Assembly (NCBI GenBank): GCA_963169105.1
Contig: OY720636.1
Location: 105,834,539-105,898,538, forward strand
Length of the DNA: 64,000 bases
Reading direction: 5' to 3'
Source: Ceriagrion tenellum
Taxonomy: Eukaryota > Arthropoda > Insecta > Odonata > Coenagrionidae
In this document: one piece after another, positions 24,248 to 33,735 of the stretch
How positions within the stretch are numbered: position 1 is the first letter of the stretch
How the letters are laid out: every line of letters starts with the position of its first letter
The notes under the pieces: generated by a model
Seen by the model: only the letters and a program-made list of their open reading frames with translations
Told to the model about the DNA's origin: nothing
Databases searched by the model: none
Translations under genes and position numbers: made by a program

Positions 24248-24479
24248 CCCTTTGAGTGCGGCATGACGTGATATCACGTTATGGTTGTCTATATGCTGGT
24301 GCTGATGACGTGATATCACGTCATGGTACCGTGAGTGTTCCAGCTTTCACTAGGGGGCGTATTAAAAGTTCCTTAGAGAAAGCTGGAACAATAACAGAAC
24401 CCTTGACGTGATATTACGTCCTCAGCACCAGCATAAAGACCACCATGACGTGATATCACGTCATGCCGCACTCAAAGAG
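24248..24479. mobile_element. TTAA-flanked MITE carrying four TGACGTG palindromes (232 bp)
   Basis: TTAA flanks both ends (24244-24247, 24480-24483). The terminal inverted repeats begin CCCTTTGAGTGCGGCATGAC (left) and CTCTTTGAGTGCGGCATGAC (right, reversed) and stay similar for about 85 bp. The 18-bp palindrome TGACGTGATATCACGTCA is perfect near 24315 and 24447, and one or two bases off near 24263 and 24403. A further inverted pair, GTTCCAGCTTTC and GAAAGCTGGAAC, sits in the centre. No open frame is present. Confidence 0.9.
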
Positions 24480-24483
24480 TTAA

Positions 24484-24967
24484 AGAAGGTAATGCTTTAT
24501 TTGATCTAGGAATAATTTCCTTTGGAGCATATTCTGATTTGTAGTCGACAAACTGCGTTTATAAAGGCAAAAACACTACTTCTCGTGAAAAAGAACCTAC
24601 AAATCACTCTATCATAGTCGAATTAACGCGTACTGATCGCAGAAATGGTTAGCTCACGACCAAAACGTACCAAAAACCAAATCATTTTTGAGTAAGGTAA
24701 CCTTCCACGCTGTAAAAATACTTTGCATTCATATACATCTTATAGATTTTCAAGAAATATTACCTTTACTATATCTTAATGATAAGAGTCTGCATCAAAT
24801 GGGATTAAAAATACGCAAGATAAAATATTTCAACGCTTAGTTTTTTCCAAACCGAACTTTCGATGGAACTGCTGGGATTTATTCTTTATTTTTAATACAA
24901 TTGCGCACGATTATATGTTTAGAAAAAAAAGAGGATGAGCATAAACAAATTTTATTAATCCACTATT
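24484..24967. other. No recognisable feature
   Basis: AT-rich sequence. Confidence 0.45.
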
Positions 24968-26405
24968 AAAGACATCATTATTTGTCTGAGACAGAACCTT
25001 GGGTATGCCACTATGTCATCAGTTCAATTTCTTGAGTGTTGTTATACTTAATATGTTTTAAAGAACTTTCAGAAACTCATTCCACTATCTTCTCTTTCGT
25101 TTACGGGAAATTATGTCACAGCATGTTTTCCCGAAAGTTACTGTGGTTTTTAACGTGACAAAAATTTGAATTTGCCGCCACTTCATATCTCTTAATGATA
25201 TCCTCTCCAATTTAACTCTTCCCAAGATATCCGCAATAAGTTTCCTTCCTAGTCACTTCGTTTTTTGTTATAATTCCCGAAATATTAGAGTTTAATCCTC
25301 GTACATTTACACTGTTACCGTCCGAGACTGCAGAATCGGTCACATTGCTTTAGTTCTATTTTCACATGAAAACATCCCCTAGAGAAAGATTCTCAAATAA
25401 GGCTAATAAAAATCTAAATGTATAACTTTAGTCATCGTGAGATCATTTTCAGCATCGGTTATTAATCCGAAAAATGGTTTCCCAAATTTCCGCACTCAAA
25501 TCTCCTATCAGCAAACCCTATTTTTCCAAAATATTCCATTGTCTCGGGCGTGACTTCGTGGAATTTGCTTAGCATTGTAAATGATAAGTATCACTTAGTT
25601 TTTCCACATAGATTTATTACAACAAGACGACCTAGGTTTCGAAGAAGATCGTCACCATCAGGTGAACCTGAAGGTCATCTGATGATGACGAGCTTCGTCA
25701 AAACCTAGGTCGTCCTGTTGTAATAAATTCATATGGAAAAACTAAGTTATACTTATCATTTACAATTCCAAGACATGTTTTATTTAAAAGTCCCTCATAA
25801 ACTCCTTGACATATTTCATGCTCGGTCCTTCTCAATAATTCTTTCTATAAATTTTTCTGCCAGAAATGTTTTCGAGAGGCTGATATATCTCAGAATGTGT
25901 CGAATTAATTCGTCGCTCCAACTTCGGAAAGTATTCACGAGGCACCTCTTCTCCTCCGGTTATAGGTAAGACACTATTTCCGGCATCCTCTGTTAGAAAT
26001 CGGTTATATTCTTCATAATAAAAGAGGTTACTGTATCAAAATCCAGTGTTAATACCTTCCTTTACAGAGTAAATGTATAATTGGAGAATCATACCAAGAG
26101 CAAGATGATAGGTAGGAAATCCATCGCGGAAATACTGGAAAGAGTTGAAACGGAGAGTAAATTATCATGATATGTGTAAAGGGGGTAAATTTATTTTTTT
26201 GGATGAGTTCAAAAGCACAATAAACCTCTGGAAAACATGATGCACCTACATTAATTTCCCGAGAAAGAAAAGGAAGACAGTGGAATAAGTTTTTTATTGA
26301 CGTTTAAAACACATTAAGTACTACAACACTTGATAAATTGAACTGGTGACATGGTTGAAAGCCCAAGGTTCTGTCTCTAAAAGATAATTCTTGAAAATGG
26401 CATAA
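24968..26405. mobile_element. Large nested inverted repeat (about 1.4 kb)
   Basis: Outer arms 24968-25260 and 26095-26405 are diverged reverse complements. The shared block GACAGAACCTTGGG on the left answers CCCAAGGTTCTGTC on the right, and matches such as ACATTAAGTA and AATTTCCCG extend over about 300 bp. The centre holds the 194-bp foldback at 25574-25767. The interior has no recognisable gene. It could be a decayed DNA transposon with long inverted ends or two inverted insertions of one repeat. Confidence 0.65.
25574..25767. repeat. Near-perfect foldback with best hammerhead-like core
   Basis: Arms of about 90 bp (25574-25662 and 25675-25767) are close reverse complements. The right arm reads CTGATGA (25679-25685), TGACGA-GCT-TCGTCA (a perfect 6-bp stem with 3-base loop), AAAC, the palindrome ACCTAGGT (25703-25710) and C. 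The left arm, on the minus strand, reads CTGATGG, a related stem and GAAAC before the same ACCTAGGT. The two arms imply an ancestor with CTGATGA, a GACGA/TCGTC stem and GAAAC. One extra U lies between the first box and the stem, and stem I is not evident. Confidence 0.85.
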
Positions 26406-26576
26406 TTTTTCGAAATCCGGGACGGTTGGAGAATTAAAGTGTGGAATCTGATATAGTTACTCTATCACTATGAAGGCCTCTTCTCTTCCGCTATGGTTCA
26501 GAAATTGAACTGGTGACATGGTTGCAAGCCCAAGGTTATATCTCTAATATATTACGCCTTGAAAATGGCATAATGA
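26335..26576 (+). repeat. Direct duplication of the outer-arm end
   Basis: ATTGAACTGGTGACATGGTT with CAAGCCCAAGGTT-like continuation occurs at 26337 and again at 26504, an offset of 167 bp. The same sequence is also in the inverted left arm near 25000. Confidence 0.85.
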
Positions 26577-26639
26577 GTCCTTTAAATGGATGCAATATTA
26601 ACCCAGCAAAATAAAAAAACACCATTTAACCCATGGGAA

Positions 26640-26960
26640 ACTCATGGGAAAGATACAGCCGCTCCCTCAGCTGTATTCTTCAAAGAGATTCATCCTCCTT
26701 TGGCCTTGCCGCACCCTCCCTCACCCATCCACCCCTCCTGCGCAAGAGAGACTCTTTGACACTGCGTCTGCCAGCATGAGGTTTGTACTTAGCTCACACG
26801 CGCCTACACGCTCAACAAACGTTTCGCTGCTGCGCCCACGCCGAGACGGAGAGGAGACAGAACCGAGGGAAGAGTTTAAGGGGGGGAGCGAACTGAAAGG
26901 AGGCCTCTGACACATCTTCCTTCTCTCATTGAGACCCCCAGTCCTCCTCGAAAGCATTTA
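26640..26960. other. GC-rich patch
   Basis: CpG-containing sequence (for example CGCGCCTACACGCTCAAC near 26799) with C/T-rich edges. Short open frames on both strands have no domain. A regulatory island is possible but not shown. Confidence 0.35.
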
Positions 26961-28125
26961 AAAGCTGGGGGATCTCCTCCCCTATCCTCTTTCTCTCAGG
27001 CTCCCCTTACCTTCTCTCACTCTTCCTCACTCACTCTTCCCCTTCCGGAATGAAGGGAATCACAAATCGCCAGGAGGACTGACTCCACAGGCCAAGCCCC
27101 GGCCAGTTTCTGAAGGACGAGGATAAAGAGAGGGTTGAGGGAAGGTGTTTTGAATGGGAACAGCAAGATGGAATAAAAGGGTTGAGAGAGGGAAAGAGAC
27201 TGGAGACCGGTAGAGGAAGAGAAGAAAAGACGTGGCGGAGAGGTAAATGATAAAAAAAGAGAGGCGTTTTATTTAATTTTTTTGCCTGCGTGGTAGAAAA
27301 AGAGTCCCGGCCGAAAACACGGGATTTCAATTAAAGGCGGGGGACATAGGAGAGTGGTAATGAGTTGTAAAGATGGTGAAGGAGTGGGTAGAAGTCTCAA
27401 GATGAGAGAGTTAAGTTAAAGGGGGGGGGGAAGTCGATCGGGAATACCGGGGCGGTTAAACACTGATGAACGGCCCTTGAAGAGTCCCAATTGGCAAGGG
27501 ATTGCAGACCGCCTTAGTCCACAACGGCGCAAAATGTCCCCGGGAAAATTGCTTGAGGCAGGATCGTCTCGAAAGATGCCCGGTTATCATTCACTTCAAG
27601 AGTTAGCTCTTCTGGGCTTAAGTTAAAGCTTGACTTCTTAGAGAGACAGAAGCGTTTATAGTGGAACCGTATCCACATCGTATTTTTACGGAGGTGCCTC
27701 CTTGCATGAAAATTAACCCCAGAAACACTCTTACTCTCATAAAACTATACAATTCTATCTTAATGGTGTATTAACGAAAGGGATGAATACATAGAAGTCA
27801 GCAAAACCAACTCGGCCATTTTTTGGTTCAACAAACATTTTCCGAATGTTTGGATTATAAATGAAATTCATTTCGCTCTATAACTACCTGTGATAAATAA
27901 TGAATAAAGTGAATGAACTGCCCACCGTTAAAGCAAACAAGTTGTTATCAGAGAACTTGGCGAACATTTCCCAAATTTCTACTCTCTGGACTAAAAGAGA
28001 AATCAACTTGAGTTAGATATTTTATGGAAGTCAGCCGCTATTGGTGAGGAACTAGTTAAATAATACATTTTGTACTACATTTTGAGTACTACATTTTCAT
28101 TTTTATTTGATATCTACAATGCAAA
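26961..28125. other. No recognisable feature
   Basis: Pyrimidine-rich then purine-rich simple composition up to about 27450 (a ten-G run at 27421), then AT-rich sequence. No gene was recognised. Confidence 0.45.
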
Positions 28126-28426
28126 GGGGGATCGGGTCGGTGTGGTGACTGGAGTACTGGCAAACCAAAAGTACGGTAAGGGTTCAAATCCCTGCAGAGA
28201 AGGATGTTTTCCATTGGATACCCGGTCCCTACTTGAGTGTCCTGTGGAGGGCACTTCAAGTACTACGTCTGCCGGATGAGACGTTAAACCGTGATCCCCT
28301 ATGTGCCTTTCATTAAGAGCAGGCTAATTTCGACGCCGGGTTTCTATCCAACCTTCCTCCCTTACCTATGCCCTATGGCGCAAATGACCTTAGCTATCGG
28401 TTGCCTCCCCAAAATCCAATCCAATA
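28126..28426 (+). mobile_element. tRNA-derived SINE, family A, copy 2
   Basis: Colinear with 2167-2460: head GGATCGGGTCGGTGTGGTGA, B box GGTTCAAATCCCTGC, body GATGAGACGTTAAACCGTGA, and the end CCCCAAAATCCAATCC. The copies differ by scattered substitutions and a few short indels, so they are old independent insertions. Confidence 0.85.
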
Positions 28427-29330
28427 CAAGGCAAAGCATATATCATGCACCTGATAAAAAATCTCCTCGCGTGGCATATGATATATACATGAGACCAGTA
28501 CCATAAGTCATTATAAGATGCTTGCATTTTGGACAGTTTTAAGACTCACTCCGTAAGATGAAATACATGAGGGTAAAAATGAGAAATGTTTCTTGGAATC
28601 GGATAAACAATTATCCTGTTGGGCCAAATTTACTGTTGTGCTATTGAAGAGACTAGAGGCGGGTTCTAGTGGAATAGTTCTGCAGCGTCTCACTAGGAGA
28701 CCTAGCAACAAAGTGCCTACAGTTCATTCAATATAGTATGTCAGTTCATCATACTACAATTATGAGGTAACACACTTAAGACATACAAGGAGAATATCTA
28801 ACGAAAAAGATATAGAATGTCATTTACGCAGCATTCGTCATATCGTTACTAACCGGAATAACCTGGTATTAAGAGAACATTACGTGTTATAATACCCCAG
28901 GGGATACTAGCATTAGAACCTTCATTAAAACAATATCCCTCATTCATCTAAGAGAATAAATGCACATCGAAGATAAAATATAAATCGTCTACATCCTTGA
29001 CACATTTACTGGAGTTATTGCATACAAGCATTCAGGTCACGATAGGAGTCGCTTTAAGAATAAGCGATCCCATAGTTATACAACCGGTAATATTTGTGAT
29101 TATGCTGAGTCATTAAACAATGGCGATAATATTCTTTGATAGTTCCCTAGAACTTCTCCACTAAATTTATGGGTGGAAAATGGAGAATTAGAGAGAAAAT
29201 ACATATGATTTTGTTAATTGATTGATCATTTAAGGGAGGTGATTTACAGCTGAGGTCGGTAGCGCCATTGTGTTAGACGACAGGTTAAATTCTCGAATCG
29301 TCGAGTACAATGAAGATAAGACAGCCATTT
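28427..29330. other. No recognisable feature
   Basis: AT-rich sequence with no recognised coding or repeat structure. Confidence 0.45.
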
Positions 29331-29334
29331 TTGG

Positions 29335-29600
29335 AAACTAGTATATTTAACTATGTAGCAAGCGCCTGGTCACTCGTTCCCCCGTGTCAATGTGGGCCAA
29401 CGTCTGCTTTGGTGATATTGCTAGTAGAGGTATACATACATGAACAAGCATCAAATAGTCCTTCACAATTAGACGTCCAAGGCGGACGAAAACTTCAGAA
29501 AACGAACGGTTATGTATCCCTCCGCTCGTTATTACGCATGGGACTCCATTTAACTTTAAAGACTCCTTCCAAAAAGTGCAGGGAGGTGACCATAGGAACA
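29335..29600 (-). repeat. Unidentified repeat family D, copy 1
   Basis: The minus strand has an open frame reading WKESLKLNGVPCVITSGG, RSFSEVFVRLGRLIVKDYLM and AHIDTGERVTRRLL. Related sequence occurs on the plus strand at 30590-30815 and 30905-31040. I do not recognise the family. Substitutions preserve much of the peptide in one frame, but the three copies are too few to prove coding constraint. Confidence 0.6.
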
Positions 29601-30585
29601 TGGGGAGAAGAGGAAGGCAACCCGATGTCTGCATTAAGCAGCTCTCGATGAAAGCCAAGGCAAGCCCAGGGGGCCAAACTTTAACGCCCCATTGCAGAGG
29701 ATTGAGTACAACACTTATAGAGCTCTAGACCAAGAACTATCGGGGTACCACAGAAAATATCTCCCATTTGAACATAGACCCTTGGTATTGGAAGCACTCT
29801 TCACACTAGAGGCGATAGAAAAGCATCCTTATCTGCGAAAATTTCAGGGAGGAATAATCACATACCTTGACCGGTAGCCGAACCATGATCCATCGTTACC
29901 GCGCCGAATGCTCAGCCAGATATTCTACCGGGACGTACTTTTATTTGTGGGTTTTTTATGGGCTTTAAGGCAGTGCGAGCGAGGTAGTTCCCAAATCATA
30001 ATAGAGACCATATTCGAATTATACGTTTTATTTTCACCAGCTGAGAGACATACAAATCAATCATTGCATTATTAATGGAACAATAATATAGTTTCTTATG
30101 ACAGAAATTATAAGTAATCAAATGGAAATATCTAAATAAATATTTAATTTGACTTTTATTCACGCGGTACGATCGAAACTCCATCAAAACGGAAAGTTTA
30201 TTGTGATTCCGGAAAATTTACTGCGGTGAAAATAAATATGATTAATTCCAAAAAATAGTTTTAAAAAAGCACACAAACTACACACTGCTGACTTTTTGAC
30301 GAGTTCTAAGGGTAGGGAATGCCTCATTTTTAATATAAGGTCTCTCTGGAGTGCATACACGTACCATTTCTCATACAAAAGGGTTGGTATTTTCTGGCAA
30401 ATATCTCGGAAAGTAGTGAGGTAAGGGGCTGAATTTTTTGTGTCAATGGAGGGGTAAATATTTTTCTTTAAAATAAGATCAGATTCATTGATTTCTAGGC
30501 AAAATGATATTTCGCTCAAACTATATTAAAGGAGCCGAATTCTCACGATTGCAAGACACTCGATGCCAAAAAGCAGTGGAATCGT
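29601..30585. other. No gene; possible worn tRNA-like segment near 29875-29935
   Basis: The reverse complement of 29875-29935 contains GGCTGAGCATTCGGCGC and GGTTCGGCTACC, which could be a degraded tRNA-like head. The rest is AT-rich and unrecognised. A 111-codon minus-strand frame at 30184-30519 has no domain. Confidence 0.3.
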
Positions 30586-30589
30586 TCGT

Positions 30590-30815
30590 GTGCTGGAAGG
30601 AGCTCTTTCGGTTAAATGGAGTTACATATGAGATAACGAGCGGCGGAAACGTTTGCGATCGTTTACTGCAATTTTCGTTCACCTCGGACATCTTATTGTG
30701 AAGGACTATTTGATTCCTGTTCCAGTACACCACTCATACCACTACTCGCGATATCGCCATAGCGGACGTTGACTCGCATTGACACGAGGAACGTGTGATC
30801 CGACGCTTTTACTTA
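30590..30815 (+). repeat. Unidentified repeat family D, copy 2
   Basis: Encodes CWKELFRLNGVTYEITSGG and then, after a frameshift, RSFTAIFVHLGHLIVKDYLI. The downstream part (CGGACGTTGACTCGCATTGA) matches copy 1. Confidence 0.6.
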
Positions 30816-30904
30816 ATTCTAATTAACGCACAAGTGTACCTAAATGACCGAGTTCTATCTTCATTATTGTAGAAGCTTCGAAAATCTACCATCTTTCACA
30901 CGCG

Positions 30905-31036
30905 CGTGTTGGAAGGAGCTATTTAATTTAGATGGAGTTCCATGTATAGCAACTTGCGGAAGGATACCTATCCGATCGTTTACTGTAGTGTTCGTCCGCC
31001 ATGGACGTCTGATCGTGAAAGACTGTTTGATATCTG

Positions 31037-31040
<4 letters not shown>
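30905..31040 (+). repeat. Unidentified repeat family D, copy 3
   Basis: Encodes CWKELFNLDGVPCIATCG and RSFTVVFVRHGRLIVKDCLI in one frame, and is cut off by the TA microsatellite at 31040. The microsatellite may have grown within the element. Confidence 0.6.

Positions 31041-31118
<78 letters not shown>
31040..31118. repeat. TA microsatellite, about 39 units
   Basis: Uninterrupted alternating TA of about 79 bp. Its length is likely to vary between individuals. Confidence 0.95.
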
Positions 31119-31119
<1 letters not shown>

Positions 31120-31351
31120 TAGCGTACTACTTAAGAAATTAAAATGCTCTACTTTCTCGTGTTTGTGTCCTCCAACTTCAATCACCTACCCCACTTTCTT
31201 TGTCCGAGAAAATCTCATATAATAATAATAAATAAATCATAAACAGTAGATCGATAATTAAAAATTAGAGTCTTGATAAGCGAAATAAAATAATTAAAAG
31301 TTACATGTAATTAACAAAATAAAGTTGAAATCAAAATTAAAAGTAAATTGA

Positions 31352-31941
31352 GGTAGTTTGAGCAAAAAATCATTTTACTTAGAAATCAATGAATTTGGTC
31401 TCATTTTAAAGAAAAAGATCTCACCCATCCAATGACACCATAAATTCTACCCCTAACCACGTTACTTTTGGAGATATTTGCTAAAATGTACTAGCCCTTT
31501 TGCATGAGAAATGGTACGTGTATGCACTTCAGAGAGACATTATTTACAAAATGAGGTATTTCTTACACTTTGATGTCGTAAAAAAACTAACAGTGTGTAG
31601 TTTGTATGTTTTCTCAATTATTTTTGCTAATTAAGTAATCATATTGTCACCGCAGAAGGTTCTTGGGTATCACAAAAAACCTTCCGTTTTGAAGGAGTTT
31701 CAAACGCACCGCGCGAAAAAAGTGAGTCAAGTTAAAGATTTATTTGGATATTTTCATTTAATAACATTTTTCATTTAACCTTTATATTTTCATTACTTAC
31801 AATTTCTGTCATATAATACCATATTATTGCACCACTAATAATGAAATTTTTAATTGATATATCTTACAGCTGGTAAAATTAAAAAGTATAATTTGAATAT
31901 GGTCCCTATTATGACTAGGGCACTATCTCTCTCGGACTACC
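31352..31941. mobile_element. TTAA-flanked non-autonomous DNA transposon, copy 2 (590 bp)
   Basis: Begins GGTAGTTTGAGC and ends CTCGGACTACC, with TTAA on the right (31942-31945) and TTGA, a one-base decay, on the left (31348-31351). The interior is colinear with 21853-22403. No transposase is encoded. Confidence 0.75.
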
Positions 31942-31945
31942 TTAA

Positions 31946-32744
31946 GGTACTTAGACGTAAGAATTGAAGAAGCGGGGGGATATTGAAAGAGTTGAATGCA
32001 GTTGAAGGGAGTCGAGAGTGGGGGGGGGAGGGTGAGCGACAGAAGGGAGAAGATGTTTTCTTTCCCTCGTGTCCAACCGAGAGGAGAGAGATTTACTCGC
32101 CTCTCGTCCCGCTTCCCTTAATAGGAAAGGCGGCGGTGGGGAGGGACCCCAAGAGATGTAAGGAGTGACTATAGGATGAGCGAGCGAGAGGAGGGGAGTG
32201 AGACTGCTGAACGACTCGATGGCAGCGGTTGATTACGAGACCCCGAGAGATAAAACGGCCGAATAGATGGCGACTCCGATCCCTTTGAGTTTCGCATAGA
32301 TTGCGGATAAAATTGCGAGTTGTTTAAATGCACCAGTCAATATCTGATCCTTGAACACTGGCGTTAGGATCAGCACACTTAGCATCTATAGATCCACAGC
32401 CTCATTCGGACTTAGGTCTTTCCCCGCCTGACGTCGCAAACACTAATTTTGTCACATAAATCGTGATAGCATATTTAATCCTAGCAGTAGCACGTGATAC
32501 ACATTACTAAACTAACATGAAACTTGATATCTTGACAATAACCTTTGAAAGTCGGTTAGCAGAACAAAATAATATAATTATCTAAACTTAACAATATTTA
32601 GCTTAAGAAATGATCTTTTTCCACCAAAGACTCTTGCTGACTAGGGAGAACAAAAAACGTCTTCGTTCGCCAAAGTAAAAATCAAGCATCTTCTAGCATA
32701 TAAGGGTAAGAAAATTCATCAGTGTCAGCATGAGAGATTATTTT
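31946..32744. other. No gene; purine-rich 32000-32200
   Basis: G/A-rich composition around 32010-32200, then ordinary AT-rich DNA. No domain was recognised. Confidence 0.4.
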
Positions 32745-32880
32745 TTCCGTGAAGGCTTCCGCGAGGTTTTTATGATTGTGAGAATGGTTTTTCGGGTCTC
32801 CTTCCGCGTTTATCCATTTTTTACGGACAATATTTTGCCAGCGTTCCAGCTGGCTTATTTTTTTGGGTATACCTTATGAC
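32745..32880. repeat. Single arm related to the 16.7-kb foldback
   Basis: Shares GGCTTCCGCG, TTTTCGGGT-TCC and CGCGTT, and a TTTTGCCA-CGTTCCAGC-GGCTT block, with 16672-16752. The opposite arm and the CTGATGA box are not present. Confidence 0.5.
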
Positions 32881-32910
32881 AATATTCCGAAGTATGGAAG
32901 TACATACATA

Positions 32911-33455
32911 CAGGGCGTATCAAAAGGAATGACTTAATTTTTAAACTTTATATTGATGAAAACATACTACAAAACAGTGCAAAATTTCAAAATACTTACT
33001 AGATCAAAGAGTTTCAGCTCTGGCATAACAAATATTCTATGCGTTCACCAGTTGCACCACGGAAAATATTTAGACGATAGCTAATTCGTCATACACTCTA
33101 CTTAGGAAATCTTCATTGACAGAAGTCACGACAGCCCTTATTCTGGTTTTTAGCTCATCGACATCTCGTACTTAAGGGAGGACGAAACACTCCTTCTGGA
33201 CATCTTGGAAGCCAATAATGTAGGGATTTGTCCCGGGGTCCCTTGCGCCCTATCCAGCGTTGATGCAATGTGCCGTTGAGAAATTGCCGTACGCTGTCGT
33301 GTCAGTGTGGTGGGGCTCAATATTGTTGGAATACGAAGTCATCAGAGTCCTCTTCAAGTTATGTAAAAATTTGAAGCTGAAATTGTAAATTTAATTTTTT
33401 CCTGTTCTGTATTTATAACACTCTAACACCAGGACATTCTTTTTGATACACGCTG
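32911..33455 (-). mobile_element. Internally deleted Tc1/mariner element (545 bp)
   Basis: TA flanks both ends (32909-32910, 33456-33457). The terminal repeats are CAGGGCGTATCAAAAGGAAT on the left and, reversed, CAGCGTGTATCAAAAAGAAT on the right. The inside encodes the end of a Tc1/mariner-type transposase on the minus strand (see 33060-33345). At 545 bp it lacks more than half of a full element. Confidence 0.85.
33060..33345 (-). pseudogene. Tc1/mariner-type transposase C-terminal remnant
   Basis: The minus-strand frame from 33345 shows FQQ, two codons decayed to Y and stop, then APPH, and VRQFLNGTLHQRWIGRKGPR. This corresponds to the FQQDGAPPH..RWIGR-GP block of an insect transposase family with a DDE domain. 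The catalytic Asp of FQQD is Tyr and the next codon is a stop. Later parts (KNQNKGCRDFCQ, RGATGERIEYL) lie in shifted frames. It is inactive. Confidence 0.8.
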
Positions 33456-33595
33456 TACTTCACAATTTAAAGTCGTCAGGCAACTCTCACGTCAGATGCA
33501 TAATTATACACCGCAAAATGATCTAAGTGCCTGGGTTACTCAGTCACCAATTGTAAATTACTATATCCAAGCGGTGGTAATTAAGAGCGCTTACA

Positions 33596-33735
33596 GCCTG
33601 AATATGGCCTCGGTCCGAATTGCTCTTTTGGCGCTGTCAGCAGGCTCACGTACTCCGATGGGCGCGCTCGCGCTCAGAGCGCTCAACACCGAAGGTTTTT
33701 TGGAAGATGACGTCATTAATTCATTGCCTCTGGCG
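33596..33735. repeat. GAGCGC-rich segment with a partner at 35330-35465
   Basis: Contains GGTCCGAATTGCTCTTTTGG and several GCGCTC/GAGCGC words. The reverse complement of 35400-35465 contains GCAGTCCGAATCGCGCTCAC. They may be worn ends of one inverted-repeat transposon of about 1.9 kb, but similarity is limited to a few tens of bases. Confidence 0.35.

Noticed and set aside
31040..31118. Origin or matrix-attachment role of the long TA run
   Set aside because: A plain dinucleotide microsatellite explains it; nothing else supports a function.
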